A DNA stretch of 64,000 nt from the NCBI RefSeq assembly GCF_902498995.1, contig NZ_CABVLY010000023.1, forward strand, positions 1-64,000. The letters run 5' to 3'. The DNA comes from Burkholderia anthina. GTDB lineage: Bacteria; Pseudomonadota; Gammaproteobacteria; Burkholderiales; Burkholderiaceae. Shown piece after piece: positions 17,836 through 27,313 of the stretch (within the stretch, counting starts at the first letter, position 1; every line of letters begins with the position of its first letter). The notes under the pieces are model-generated. The model did not search any database, was not told where the DNA came from, and saw only the letters and a program-made list of their open reading frames with translations. The translations under genes and the position numbers were made by a program.

Positions 17836-18450
17836 TCAGTCCTTCAGCGCGACGCGGATGCCGATCGCGATGAACGTCGCGCCGGCGATCCGGTCGAGCC
17901 ACACGCCGGCCTTCGGGCGGCGCTTCAGCCACGTGCCGATCGCGCCCGCGCCGACACCGAACAGCGTGAAGATCGCGGCCGTCTGCAGCATGAACAGCGC
18001 ACCCAGCTCGAACATCTGCAGCGTCACGCTCTGCACGCCGTGCGGATCGACGAACTGCGGCAGGAACACGACGAAGAACAGCGTGACCTTCGGGTTCATC
18101 AGGTTGCCGATCACGCTCTGGCGGAAGATCGCGCCGAGCGGCTGCGGCGGACGCTCGTGCGCGTTCGCGAGGCCCTGGCTGCGCAGCGCCTTGATGCCGA
18201 TCCACACGAGGTACGCGGCGCCCGCGAGCTTCAGCGTCTGGAATGCGACCGGCGACGAACGCAGCACGGCCGCGACGCCGAGCGCCGCCAGCGTCGTGTG
18301 GAACAGGATTCCGGCCGTGAAGCCGAGCGCCGCGACGAAACCGGCGGCGCGCCCCTGCGAGATGCCGCGCGCGAGCACCTGCAGGTTGTCGGGACCCGGC
18401 GCGAACGTGATCGCGATCGACGTCGCGAGAAACAGCATGAAGTTGGGCAT
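17836..18450 (-). CDS. LysE family translocator
   Basis: A 204-residue RhtB/LysE-type exporter with about six membrane segments. The family opening SIAITFAPGPDNLQVLARGI (residues 11-30, with the PGP motif) and GNLMNPKVTLFFVVFLPQF (about 118) are both clear. Such proteins export amino acids such as threonine, homoserine or lysine; the substrate is not evident. It lies between apt and the NUDIX gene on the minus strand, with 34 and 5 bases between stops and starts, so all three may be one transcript. Confidence 0.92.
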   Translation of the reverse strand: MPNFMLFLATSIAITFAPGPDNLQVLARGISQGRAAGFVAALGFTAGILFHTTLAALGVAAVLRSSPVAFQTLKLAGAAYLVWIGIKALRSQGLANAHERPPQPLGAIFRQSVIGNLMNPKVTLFFVVFLPQFVDPHGVQSVTLQMFELGALFMLQTAAIFTLFGVGAGAIGTWLKRRPKAGVWLDRIAGATFIAIGIRVALKD

Positions 18451-18484
18451 CGTGACCTCGCGGCGTGAGCCGGCGTTCGGTGGT

Positions 18485-19051
18485 TCAGTGGCCGGCGAAT
18501 TCGGTGACGGTATAGACGGGCAGCCCCGCGTTGCGCAACAGCGTCGAGCCGCCGAGATCCGGCAGGTCGATGATCGCCGCGCCCTCGACGACGACCGCGC
18601 CGAGCCGCTGCAGCAGGTTGCGCCCCGCCATCATCGTGCCGCCGGTCGCGATCAGGTCGTCCATGATGATCACGCGGTCGCCGGGGCGGCACGCGTCTTC
18701 GTGGATCTCGACCGTCGCGCTGCCATATTCGAGGTCGTACGATTCGGAGCGCGTCTTGTACGGCAGCTTGCCGACCTTGCGGATCGGCACGAAGCCGACG
18801 CTCAGTTCGTACGCGACGATCGGCGCAATGATGAAGCCGCGCGCATCGAGCCCCGCGACGTAGTCGAGCTTCGCATCGACATAGCGTTCGACGAACAGGT
18901 CGACGAGGATGCGCAGCGCCTTCGGGCTCTGCAGCAGCGTCGTAATGTCGCGGAACATCACGCCCGGCTGCGGCCAGTCGGGCACCGTGCGGATCTGGCT
19001 GTGAATGAAGGCGACCGGATCGAGCGGTGCGCCCGACGACGAATGCGGCAT
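18485..19051 (-). CDS. apt: Adenine phosphoribosyltransferase
   Basis: A 188-residue purine-salvage enzyme that makes AMP from adenine and PRPP. The type I PRT motif is VIIMDDLIATGGTMMAG (residues about 127-143), and the adenine-side FRDITTLL and GLDARGFIIAP segments are typical. I chose the ATG at 19051, which has GGAGAG eight bases upstream; the in-frame upstream ATG would add 13 unusual residues. Length agrees with bacterial Apt (about 180). Confidence 0.95.
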   Translation of the reverse strand: MPHSSSGAPLDPVAFIHSQIRTVPDWPQPGVMFRDITTLLQSPKALRILVDLFVERYVDAKLDYVAGLDARGFIIAPIVAYELSVGFVPIRKVGKLPYKTRSESYDLEYGSATVEIHEDACRPGDRVIIMDDLIATGGTMMAGRNLLQRLGAVVVEGAAIIDLPDLGGSTLLRNAGLPVYTVTEFAGH

Positions 19052-19138
19052 GACACTCTCCGAAAAAAACGGTGCGCGAAGATCGGGCACCGTTTCGAAT
19101 AAATACGGGTCAGGTTATCGAATCGCGACTCCGGCGAC

Positions 19139-21145
19139 TCAGGCGACCGCGGTCGGCGGCTCGCGCCGATGGCGCGACAGCCGTTCCTCCGCGAGCGCGA
19201 GCGCCTCGGGCAGCCCGCGCAGCACGACGATGTCGCTCGCGCGCAGCTTGGTCTGCGGATCGGGTTCGACGCCGCGAATGCCGTGCCGGCGGATCGCCGT
19301 GACTTCCAGCCCGAGCGCATACAGCCCGAGCTCCTCCAGCGAGCGCCCGACCGCGTCCGCGCGCGCGTCGACCGGCACAGATTGTAGCCGCACCTGCTCG
19401 TGATCGTCGTCGTCCGCGTCGTCCGCGCCGCGGAAATAGCCGCGCAGCAGGCTGTAGCGCTCGTCGCGCATCTCCTCGACGCGCCGCACGACCTTGCGCA
19501 TCGGCACGCCGACCAGCACCAGCGTATGCGACGCGAGCATCAGGCTGCCCTCGACGATCTCCGGAATCACCTCGGTCGCGCCGGCCGCGAGCAGCTTCTC
19601 GAGATCGGCATCGTCGACGGTGCGCACGATCGCCGGCAGCGTCGGCTCCAGCTCGTGCACGTGGTGCAGCACGCGCAGCGCGGACGGCGTGTTCGCATAG
19701 GTGATCGCGACGGCCGCCGCGCGGTGGATACCGGCCGCGAGCAGCGATTCGCGGCGCGCCGCATCGCCGAACACGACGGATTCGCCGGCGGTCGCGGCCG
19801 CGCTCACGCGATCGGGATCGAGGTCGAGCGCGACGTACGAAATGCCTTCCTGCTCGAGCATGCGCGCCAGGTTCTGGCCCGCGCGGCCGTAGCCGCAGAT
19901 GATCACGTGGCCGCGCTGCTTGAGGCTTTGCGTCGCGATCCGCGTCATCTGCAGCGATTGCTGCATCCATTCCGTCGACGACAGCCGCATCACGATCCGG
20001 TCGGCGTTCTGGATCAGGAACGGCGCGGCGAGCATCGACAGCAGCATCGACGCGAGGATCGCCTGCAGCAGCGTCGAATCGACCAGATGCCGGTCGAGGA
20101 TCAGGTTCAGCAGCACGAAGCCGAATTCGCCGGCCTGCGCGAGCCCGATGCCGGTGCGCATCGCGACGCCCGGCGTCGCGCCGAACAGCCGCGCGAGCCC
20201 CGCGATCATCGTCCCCTTGAACAGGATCTGGCCGACGAAGAAGCCGAACACGAGGAACGGATGCTCCCAGATCACGCGCGGATCGAGCAGCATCCCCGTC
20301 GTCACGAAGAACAGGCCGAGCAGCACGTCGCGAAACGGCTTGATGTCCTCCTCGACCTGATGGCGGAACGGCGTCTCGGAGATCAGCATCCCGGCGATGA
20401 ACGCGCCGAGCGCGAGCGACAGGCCGAAGCGGTCGGTGATGAAAGCGGCGCCGAGCGTGACGAGCAGCAGGTTCAGCACGAACAGCTCCTGCGAGCGGCG
20501 CCGCGCGACGACGTTGAGCCAGCGCGTCATGAAGCGCTGGCCGACGATCAGCAGCAGCGCGAGCGCGATCACGATCTTGACCGCCGCGAAGCCGAGCGTG
20601 ATCGCGAGATCCTTCGACGATTCCGCGCCGAACGCGGCAATCACGATCAGGAGCGGCACCACCGCGAGATCCTGGAACAGCAGCACGCCGAAGATGTTGC
20701 GGCCGTGGGCGGTCTCGATCTCGAGCCGCTCGGCGAGCATCTTCGACACGATCGCCGTCGACGACATCGCGAGCGCGCCGCCGAGCGCGACGGCGCCCTG
20801 CCACGTGATGTGCACCCAGCGCTCGAACAGGAAGCCGAGCACGACCGCGAGCAGGAGCGTCGCGACGACCTGCAGCAGTCCGAGCCCGAACACGAGCCGC
20901 TGCATCGCCCTGAGCTTCGCGAGCGAGAATTCGAGGCCGATCGAGAACATCAGGAACACCACGCCGAATTCCGCGAGGTGTTCGGCCCGTTCGAGGTCCG
21001 CGGCAATGCCGAACGCGTGCGGGCCGACCAGGATGCCGACTGTCAGGTAGCCGAGCATCGGCGGCAGGTTCAGCGAGCGGAATACGACGACACCCACCAC
21101 CGAGGCCAGCAGCAGCAGCAGGGTCATTTCGAGCGGGGAAATCAC
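19139..21145 (-). CDS. Kef-type monovalent cation:proton antiporter (CPA2)
   Basis: A membrane protein of about 668 residues: an N-terminal Na+/H+ exchanger domain with about twelve helices (SPLEMTLLLLLASVVGVVV..., LNLPPMLGYLTVGILVGPHA), a TrkA-N domain with the Rossmann motif GYGRAGQNLARMLEQEG around residue 415, and a TrkA-C domain at the end. This is the KefB/KefC/YbaL architecture, exporting K+ (or exchanging Na+) under control of nucleotide or glutathione adducts. I favour GTG at 21145 (ISPLEM start with AGGA upstream) over a GTG 30 bases earlier. Divergent from kdsD. Confidence 0.9.
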   Translation of the reverse strand: MISPLEMTLLLLLASVVGVVVFRSLNLPPMLGYLTVGILVGPHAFGIAADLERAEHLAEFGVVFLMFSIGLEFSLAKLRAMQRLVFGLGLLQVVATLLLAVVLGFLFERWVHITWQGAVALGGALAMSSTAIVSKMLAERLEIETAHGRNIFGVLLFQDLAVVPLLIVIAAFGAESSKDLAITLGFAAVKIVIALALLLIVGQRFMTRWLNVVARRRSQELFVLNLLLVTLGAAFITDRFGLSLALGAFIAGMLISETPFRHQVEEDIKPFRDVLLGLFFVTTGMLLDPRVIWEHPFLVFGFFVGQILFKGTMIAGLARLFGATPGVAMRTGIGLAQAGEFGFVLLNLILDRHLVDSTLLQAILASMLLSMLAAPFLIQNADRIVMRLSSTEWMQQSLQMTRIATQSLKQRGHVIICGYGRAGQNLARMLEQEGISYVALDLDPDRVSAAATAGESVVFGDAARRESLLAAGIHRAAAVAITYANTPSALRVLHHVHELEPTLPAIVRTVDDADLEKLLAAGATEVIPEIVEGSLMLASHTLVLVGVPMRKVVRRVEEMRDERYSLLRGYFRGADDADDDDHEQVRLQSVPVDARADAVGRSLEELGLYALGLEVTAIRRHGIRGVEPDPQTKLRASDIVVLRGLPEALALAEERLSRHRREPPTAVA

Positions 21146-21270
21146 AGGCGAAGCGTCCTCGTTCGTCGGGGCCACGGCAATGCGGGCACGGGTGGTGGCG
21201 GTGGTCAGGCGACCTCGGACGAGTCCGAAGGCCCGGCGCGGCGAACAAACGCCTTTGCTATACTCCGCGC

Positions 21271-22254
21271 ATGATAGCGAAAATCAATGATGATCGGGCG
21301 CTCGCGCTCGCCCGCGACGTGCTCGACATCGAGGCGGACGCCGTACGCGCGCTGCGCGACCAGCTCGACGGCGACTTCGTCCAGGCCGTTGCGCTGCTGC
21401 TCGGCTGCCGCGGCCGCGTGGTGGTGTCCGGCATCGGCAAATCGGGGCATATCGCCCGCAAGATCGCGGCCACGCTGGCGAGCACCGGCACGCCGGCCTT
21501 CTTCGTCCATCCGGCCGAAGCCAGCCACGGCGACCTCGGCATGGTCACGTCGGACGACGTCTTCATCGGTATCTCGTATTCGGGCGAGTCGGAAGAACTC
21601 GTCGCGATCCTGCCGCTCGTCAAGCGGATCGGTGCAAAGCTGATCGCGATCACGGGTCGCGCGGAATCGAGCCTCGGCACGCTCGCCGACGTGAACCTGA
21701 ACGCCGCGGTCTCGAAGGAAGCGTGCCCGCTGAATCTCGCGCCCACCGCGAGCACGACCGCCGCGCTCGCGCTCGGCGATGCGCTCGCCGTCGCGGTGCT
21801 CGACGCGCGCGGCTTCGGTTCCGAGGACTTCGCGCGCTCGCATCCGGGCGGCGCGCTCGGCCGCCGCCTGCTCACCCATGTGCGCGACGTGATGCGTTCG
21901 GGCGACGACGTGCCGCTGGTCGGCGCCGACGCGACGCTGTCGGACGCGCTGTTCCAGATTACCGCAAAGCGGATGGGCATGACGGCCGTGGTCGATGCCG
22001 ACGGCCGCGTCGCCGGCATCTTCACCGACGGCGACCTGCGCCGCGTGCTCGCCCGCGACGGCGATTTCCGCGCGCTGCCGATCGTCGACGTGATGACCCG
22101 CGAGCCGCGCACGATCGGCCCCGAACATCTCGCGGTCGAAGCCGTGGAACTGATGGAGCGCCACCGGATCAACCAGATGCTGGTGGTCGATGCCGACGGC
22201 GTGCTGATCGGCGCGCTGAACATGCACGACCTGTTTTCGAAGAAGGTGATCTGA
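21271..22254 (+). CDS. kdsD: D-arabinose 5-phosphate isomerase (KpsF/GutQ/KdsD)
   Basis: A 327-residue isomerase converting ribulose 5-phosphate to arabinose 5-phosphate for Kdo synthesis. It has a sugar-isomerase domain (SGIGKSGHIARKIAATLAST, residues about 51-70; SHGDLGM; SYSGESEEL) and two CBS domains in the last 120 residues. First gene of a rightward envelope cluster; its stop overlaps the kdsC start (TGATG), so the two consecutive Kdo-pathway enzymes are translated together. Divergent from the Kef-type antiporter gene. Confidence 0.95.
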   Translation: MIAKINDDRALALARDVLDIEADAVRALRDQLDGDFVQAVALLLGCRGRVVVSGIGKSGHIARKIAATLASTGTPAFFVHPAEASHGDLGMVTSDDVFIGISYSGESEELVAILPLVKRIGAKLIAITGRAESSLGTLADVNLNAAVSKEACPLNLAPTASTTAALALGDALAVAVLDARGFGSEDFARSHPGGALGRRLLTHVRDVMRSGDDVPLVGADATLSDALFQITAKRMGMTAVVDADGRVAGIFTDGDLRRVLARDGDFRALPIVDVMTREPRTIGPEHLAVEAVELMERHRINQMLVVDADGVLIGALNMHDLFSKKVI

Positions 22255-22790
22255 TGAGCGCAGCGCTGACTGCGGCCGAACGCGCGAGCCGCGTGAAGCT
22301 GATGATTTTCGACGTCGACGGCGTGCTGACCGACGGCGGCCTGCTGTTTACCGCGGCCGGCGACGCGATGAAGTCGTTCAATTCGCTCGACGGCCACGGC
22401 GTGAAGCTGCTCGGCGAGGCCGGCATCGCGACCGCGATCATCACCGGCCGCCGCTCGGACATCGTCGCGGCGCGCGCGAAGGAAATGAAGATCGCGCACC
22501 TGTTCCAGGGCGTCGAGAACAAGCTCGCCGTGTTCGCCGATCTGATCGCGTCGCTCGGCATCGGCGCCGACGCCTGCGGCTACATGGGCGACGACTGGCC
22601 CGACCTGCCGGTGATGCTGCGCTGCGGCTTCGCGACCGCGCCGGCCAATGCGCACCCCGAGGTGATCGCCCGCGCGCACTGGGTGGCCGAGGCCCGCGGC
22701 GGCCACGGCGCCGTGCGCGAAGTGTGCGACGCGATCCTGCGCGCGCAACGCCGCTACGACGCCATGCTCGCGGCCGCCTGCGGAGCCTGA
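22254..22790 (+). CDS. kdsC: 3-deoxy-D-manno-octulosonate 8-phosphate phosphatase
   Basis: A 178-residue HAD phosphatase lacking a cap domain, as KdsC works as a tetramer. The nucleophile motif is IFDVDGVLTDGGL (residues about 18-30), followed by GHGVKLL, ITGRRS and the acidic MGDDWPDLPVM motif. It releases Kdo from Kdo 8-phosphate. ATG 22254 overlaps the kdsD stop by one base; this start preserves all HAD motifs. lptC follows after 3 bases. Confidence 0.95.
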   Translation: MSAALTAAERASRVKLMIFDVDGVLTDGGLLFTAAGDAMKSFNSLDGHGVKLLGEAGIATAIITGRRSDIVAARAKEMKIAHLFQGVENKLAVFADLIASLGIGADACGYMGDDWPDLPVMLRCGFATAPANAHPEVIARAHWVAEARGGHGAVREVCDAILRAQRRYDAMLAAACGA

Positions 22791-22793
22791 CGG

Positions 22794-23408
22794 ATGAACA
22801 CGCACTTCCGCTGGACCCAGTTGCTGCCGCTCGTCGCGGTCGCCGCGCTCGCGGGCATCACGTGGTGGCTGCTGCAGGCGACGCTGCCGCCGCCCGGCGA
22901 GGGCGCCGTGCAGCCGAAGCGCCATACGCCCGACTATTTCGCGGACAACTTCTCGGTCACCGAGCTCGACCAGTCCGGCACGACCCAGTACCGGCTGACG
23001 GCCGCGAAGCTGATCCATTACGAAGACACCGAAAACAGCGACCTGACCGATCCGGCCATGCGCGCGTTCCAGCCCGGCAAGCCGGTCGTGACGACCACCG
23101 CGAAGCGCGGCACCGTCAACGGCGACGTGTCGATCGTCGATTTGTACGACGACGCGCGCATCCTGCGCGTGGCCGGCGGCGGCGATCCGCAGATGCAGGC
23201 CGATTCCCAGCATTTCCGGATCTTCGTCAATGACGATGTGATCCAGACCGAAAAGCCGGTTAAACTTCAGCGCGGCCTGTCGCTCGTCAACGCGACCGAC
23301 GGCATGAAGTACAACAACGTCACCCGGATCATCGAGCTTTACGGCAACGTGCGCGGCACGATTGCCGCGTCCGACGCGTCCGGCGGCTCGAAAGCTCAAT
23401 CCAGGTGA
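22794..23408 (+). CDS. lptC: LPS export ABC transporter periplasmic protein LptC
   Basis: A 204-residue bitopic inner-membrane protein: one N-terminal membrane anchor (LLPLVAVAALAGITWWLLQA) and a periplasmic beta-jellyroll with LptC features (TPDYFADNFSVTELDQSGT, then repeated DG-type strands). It connects LptBFG to the LptA bridge in lipopolysaccharide transport. It sits 3 bases after kdsC and its stop overlaps a GTG of the lptA frame, so the lpt genes form one operon with Kdo synthesis. Confidence 0.93.
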   Translation: MNTHFRWTQLLPLVAVAALAGITWWLLQATLPPPGEGAVQPKRHTPDYFADNFSVTELDQSGTTQYRLTAAKLIHYEDTENSDLTDPAMRAFQPGKPVVTTTAKRGTVNGDVSIVDLYDDARILRVAGGGDPQMQADSQHFRIFVNDDVIQTEKPVKLQRGLSLVNATDGMKYNNVTRIIELYGNVRGTIAASDASGGSKAQSR

Positions 23409-23428
23409 CGCATCCCTCACGTGACTGC

Positions 23429-24094
23429 ATGAACGAACCGTTCCCTCGACCGAATTCCGGCGGCGCTGCGCGCGCCGTCCGCGCCGCGCTCGCCGCGACG
23501 CTCGTGGCGCTCCCGCTCGTCGGGCTGGCGCCGCTCGCCCATGCCGAGAAGGCCGACCAGAACAAGCCGATCAACGTCGAGGCGGACAACCTGACCTATG
23601 ACGACCTGAAGCAGGTCACGGTCGCGACCGGCAACGTCGTGATCACGAAGGGCACGATCATCATCAAGGGCGACCGCGTCGAAGTGCGCCAGGACCCGGA
23701 AGGCTATCAGTACGCGACGTCGTTCGGCAGCGGCAAGAAGCATGCGACGTTCCGCCAGAAGCGCGAAGGTCTCGACGAGTACATCGACGGCGACGCCGAA
23801 CGCATCGACTACGACGGCAAGCAGGATCTGACGACGCTGACGACCGCGGCCACCGTGCGCCGCCTGCAGGGCACGTCGACCATCGCCGACACCGTGCACG
23901 GCAGCGTGATCACGTACGACGGCCAGCACGACTTCTACACCGCGAAGGGCGGCAAGGACGTCGCGGCGCCGGGCAACCCGACCGGCCGCGTGCGCGCGAT
24001 GCTGTCGCCGAAGAACGGCGGCGCAGGGCCGCTGAACGGCGCGCCGGCGAAGCTGTCGCCGTCGACCACGATCCAGGGAGCGCCGGGCCAATGA
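23429..24094 (+). CDS. lptA: LPS transport periplasmic protein LptA
   Basis: A 221-residue periplasmic protein with a signal peptide (ALAATLVALPLVGLAPLAHA, cleavage after AHA near residue 36) and the OstA/LptA fold: INVEADNLTYDDLKQVTVAT, GNVVITKGTIIIKGDRVEV and a long Asn/Gly/Pro tail. It polymerises into the bridge that carries LPS across the periplasm. The start is uncertain between ATG 23429 and a GTG at 23405 that overlaps the lptC stop. Its last codons overlap lptB by 4 bases. Confidence 0.93.
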   Translation: MNEPFPRPNSGGAARAVRAALAATLVALPLVGLAPLAHAEKADQNKPINVEADNLTYDDLKQVTVATGNVVITKGTIIIKGDRVEVRQDPEGYQYATSFGSGKKHATFRQKREGLDEYIDGDAERIDYDGKQDLTTLTTAATVRRLQGTSTIADTVHGSVITYDGQHDFYTAKGGKDVAAPGNPTGRVRAMLSPKNGGAGPLNGAPAKLSPSTTIQGAPGQ

Positions 24095-24867
24095 ACGCGC
24101 TACCGAATCGCCAGCCGGCCGGCACGACGAGCTCGCTCGTCGTCCGCAACCTGAAGAAGCGCTACGGCTCGCGCACCGTCGTCAAGGACGTGTCGCTCGA
24201 CGTGAAGAGCGGCGAGGTCGTCGGCCTGCTCGGCCCGAACGGCGCCGGCAAGACAACGTCGTTCTACATGATCGTGGGCCTCGTGCCGCTCGATGCGGGC
24301 GAGATTTCGCTGAACGGCAGCTCGATCAGCCTGCTGCCGATCCACAAGCGCGCATCGCTCGGCCTGTCGTACCTGCCGCAGGAAGCGTCCGTGTTCCGCA
24401 AGCTGACCGTCGAGGAGAACATCCGCGCGGTGCTCGAGCTGCAGTACGGCGACGACGGCAAGCGGCTGTCGAAGGACGCGATCGCGTCGCGCACCGAGGC
24501 GCTGCTCGACGAGCTGCAGATCGCCCACCTGCGCGAGAATCCGGCGCTGTCGCTGTCGGGCGGCGAACGCCGTCGCGTCGAAATCGCGCGTGCGCTCGCG
24601 ACCAACCCGAACTTCATCCTGCTCGACGAACCGTTCGCCGGCGTCGATCCGATCGCGGTGCTCGAGATCCAGAAGATCGTCAAGTTCCTGAAGCAGCGCA
24701 ACATCGGCGTGTTGATTACCGATCACAACGTCCGCGAAACGCTCGGCATCTGCGACCACGCATACATCATCAGCGACGGTTCGGTGCTCGCCGCCGGCGC
24801 GCCGAGCGACATCATCGAGAACGAAAGCGTACGCCGCGTGTACCTCGGCGAACACTTCCGCATGTAA
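24091..24867 (+). CDS. lptB: LPS export ABC transporter ATP-binding protein LptB
   Basis: A 258-residue cytoplasmic ATPase that powers LPS extraction by LptFGC. Motifs: Walker A GPNGAGKTTSFYMIVG (residues about 48-63), Q-loop LPQEASVFRKLTVEENI, signature LSGGERRRVEIARAL, Walker B FILLDEPFAGVDPIAV, and H-loop DHNVRETL. A short N-terminal extension (about 12 residues) before the usual LVVRNLKKRYG is normal for Burkholderia. ATG overlaps the lptA stop as ATGA; lptF and lptG are not in this cluster. Confidence 0.97.
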   Translation: MNALPNRQPAGTTSSLVVRNLKKRYGSRTVVKDVSLDVKSGEVVGLLGPNGAGKTTSFYMIVGLVPLDAGEISLNGSSISLLPIHKRASLGLSYLPQEASVFRKLTVEENIRAVLELQYGDDGKRLSKDAIASRTEALLDELQIAHLRENPALSLSGGERRRVEIARALATNPNFILLDEPFAGVDPIAVLEIQKIVKFLKQRNIGVLITDHNVRETLGICDHAYIISDGSVLAAGAPSDIIENESVRRVYLGEHFRM

Positions 24868-25036
24868 CTCCCCTCGTGGCTGGCCGCCCCCCGCCCGGCA
24901 CCGCCGTGCGGGGCCGCACGCGGCTTTCCAGCCATGTCGCCGCCCTACCCGCGGCCGGGCGGCGCGCCGCGCGTAATCGCGGATGGCTCAAGGCGCCTGG
25001 GTCGTGGCACACTGCCGGTATGACTCCCTCTCTGCC

Positions 25037-26542
25037 ATGAAAGCCAGCCTTCAACTCCGCCTGTCGCAACATTTGGCGCTGACGCCGCAGCTACAGCAGT
25101 CGATCCGGCTTCTGCAGTTGTCGACGCTCGAACTGCAACAGGAAGTCGCGATGGCCGTCGCGCAGAATCCGCTGCTCGAAAACGACGATGAATGGATCGC
25201 GAGTCCGCTGCGTGTCGCGGCGGATGGATCGCTGATCGCGCAGACGCCGCCCGCGCAAAGCACCGAACCGGCCGCCGCGAACGGCAGCAGCCAGTCGGGC
25301 GAGCGCGCCGAGCGCGACGAACCGGCCGGCGCCGACGAATACGACGGCTACGCATCCGGCGACGGCAACGACGGCCCGCAGTGGAATCTCGACGAGTTCG
25401 GCCGCTCGAGCGGCGCATCGGACGACGACGACCTGCCGCCGCTGCAGGTGCAGGAAGCCGCGACGTCGCTGCGCGACCATCTCTCCGCGCAACTGCGCGT
25501 CACGCAGGCCGGCCCGCGCGATCGCGCGCTCGTGATGTTCCTGATCGAATCGCTCGACGACGACGGCTACCTGACCGCGTCGCTCGACGAAGTGCTCGCC
25601 GATTTGCCGGCCGAACTCGAAATCGACTGCGACGAACTGAACGCGGCGCTCGCGCTGCTGCACAGCTTCGACCCCGCCGGGGTCGGTGCGCGCTCGGCAT
25701 CCGAATGCCTGAAGCTGCAGCTGCTGCGCCTCGATCCGTCCCCCACTCGCACGCTCGCGCTCGAAATCGTGTCGCAGCATCTCGAACTGCTCGCCGCGCG
25801 CGATTTCACGCGGCTGCGCAAGCACCTGAAGGCGAGCGACGACGCGCTGCGCGACGCGCACACGCTGATCCGCTCGCTGGAGCCGTTCCCGGGCGCCGCC
25901 TACGGCAAGGCCGAAGCCGACTACGTCGTGCCCGACATCATCGTGAAGAAGTCCGGCCAGAGCTGGCTCGCGGAACTCAATCCGGAAGTGATGCCGCGCC
26001 TGCGGATCAACAACCTGTACGCGAACATCCTGCGCAACAGCCGCGGCGATCCGTCGGCCGGATCGTTGAAACAGCAGCTCCAGGAAGCGCGCTGGCTGAT
26101 CAAGAACATCCAGCAGCGCTTCGACACGATCCTGCGTGTCGCGCAGGCTATTGTCGAACGTCAGAAGAATTTCTTTGCGCACGGTGAAATTGCCATGCGC
26201 CCCTTGGTTTTGCGGGAAATAGCTGATACGCTGGGCCTACACGAGTCGACTGTCAGCCGTGTGACAACAGGCAAGTACATGCTGACCCCGTTCGGGACGC
26301 TTGAATTTAAGTACTTCTTCGGATCACACGTTTCGACCGACACCGGAGGCGCCGCTTCGTCGACCGCCATCCGAGCCCTGATCAAGCAACTGATAGGAGC
26401 TGAAGACCCAAAATCGCCACTTTCGGACAGCCGCATTGCCGAGCTGCTGGCAGAACAGGGTTTCGTGGTTGCGCGCCGCACGGTCGCCAAGTATCGCGAA
26501 GCCCTCAAAATCCCGGCAGTGAATCTGCGCAAGTCTCTTTAA
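25037..26542 (+). CDS. rpoN: RNA polymerase sigma-54 factor
   Basis: A 501-residue sigma-54. Region I is the Gln/Leu-rich start (MKASLQLRLSQHLALTPQLQ...SIRLLQLS), region II is acidic and low in complexity (about 70-135), the core-binding region follows, and the RpoN box ARRTVAKYRE is at the C terminus (about residue 486). It directs transcription of nitrogen, flagellar and other enhancer-dependent genes. Start ATG at 25037 is the family start. Oddly, the last 380 bases (from about 26160) have clearly lower GC and different codon choice than the rest; hpf follows, as is usual. Confidence 0.97.
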   Translation: MKASLQLRLSQHLALTPQLQQSIRLLQLSTLELQQEVAMAVAQNPLLENDDEWIASPLRVAADGSLIAQTPPAQSTEPAAANGSSQSGERAERDEPAGADEYDGYASGDGNDGPQWNLDEFGRSSGASDDDDLPPLQVQEAATSLRDHLSAQLRVTQAGPRDRALVMFLIESLDDDGYLTASLDEVLADLPAELEIDCDELNAALALLHSFDPAGVGARSASECLKLQLLRLDPSPTRTLALEIVSQHLELLAARDFTRLRKHLKASDDALRDAHTLIRSLEPFPGAAYGKAEADYVVPDIIVKKSGQSWLAELNPEVMPRLRINNLYANILRNSRGDPSAGSLKQQLQEARWLIKNIQQRFDTILRVAQAIVERQKNFFAHGEIAMRPLVLREIADTLGLHESTVSRVTTGKYMLTPFGTLEFKYFFGSHVSTDTGGAASSTAIRALIKQLIGAEDPKSPLSDSRIAELLAEQGFVVARRTVAKYREALKIPAVNLRKSL

Positions 26543-26701
26543 GCCTGCTGCCTGCCCGGCGGCAGGCGTGTTCCGGCCACCGCGCACACGGGGAACAGGC
26601 CGGGCGACCTGTCCGCGAATTTGCCGCTACGTGCGGCAGGGGCAAGTCGACCGGAGCGCCGCCTCGATGCGGCCGGGTGGTCACTCGCTTGGAGAAGCAC
26701 T

Positions 26702-27061
26702 ATGAACCTGAAGATCAGTGGACATCATCTCGAAGTCACGCCTGCCATTCGCGAATACGTGATCACCAAGCTGGACCGGGTGCTACGCCATAGCGATCAG
26801 GTGATCGATGGCACTGTGATCCTCTCGGTCGACAACCACAAGGAAAAGGACAAGCAGCAGCGCGCGGAAATCAATCTGCACCTGAAGGGCAAGGACATCT
26901 TCGTCGAAAGCGCGAACGGTAACCTGTACGCCGCGATCGATCTGCTGATCGACAAGCTGGATCGCCAGGTCGTCAAGCACATGGAGCGTCTGCAAACGCA
27001 CGCACACGATCCGATCAAGCTGCAGCCGTCGATCGACCAGATCGAACTGCCGCCGCAATAA
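26702..27061 (+). CDS. hpf: Ribosome hibernation-promoting factor HPF/YfiA
   Basis: A 119-residue ribosome-associated inhibitor (short-form HPF/RaiA) with the beta-alpha fold: MNLKISGHHLEVTPAIREYV, then KDKQQRAEINLHLKGKDIFV and AIDLLIDKLDRQVVKH. It binds the decoding centre and stabilises idle ribosomes in stationary phase. ATG 26702 is preceded by GGAGAAGC. It sits downstream of rpoN and upstream of ptsN as in most proteobacteria, and is followed by an intrinsic terminator, so the upstream transcript ends here. Confidence 0.96.
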   Translation: MNLKISGHHLEVTPAIREYVITKLDRVLRHSDQVIDGTVILSVDNHKEKDKQQRAEINLHLKGKDIFVESANGNLYAAIDLLIDKLDRQVVKHMERLQTHAHDPIKLQPSIDQIELPPQ

Positions 27062-27082
27062 CGGTTACTGCAGCACACACGC

Positions 27083-27108
27083 CGCCCGGTTCGCCGGGCG
27101 TTTTTTTT
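27083..27108 (+). terminator. Intrinsic terminator after hpf
   Basis: CGCCCGG (27083-27089) pairs with CCGGGCG (27094-27100) across TTCG, followed by eight T's. It separates the lpt/rpoN/hpf transcript from ptsN. Confidence 0.95.
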
Positions 27109-27170
27109 GTGACTTCGACGCAGTGGTGCGACCGGTCCGTCCATGCTGCGCCACGCGCGCGGCTGTGCTC

Positions 27171-27176
27171 TATAAT
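27171..27176 (+). promoter_or_regulatory. Candidate -10 element for ptsN-hprK
   Basis: A perfect TATAAT in GC-rich DNA, 60 bases after the hpf terminator and about 140 before the ptsN start. No good -35 hexamer lies 16-18 bases upstream, so the promoter would need an activator or is only a partial match. Confidence 0.4.
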
Positions 27177-27313
27177 GTTCCGGTTATCGCCGGGGGGCGT
27201 TGGTGCGGTAGCTGCCTTGCAGGTTGCCGATACCGAACGCCTTGATATCGCCGAACATGGAAAATCAGTCTGCCGCAGCAAGGAGACCCCAGGCCGCCCA
27301 ATCGCCTGCCAAC

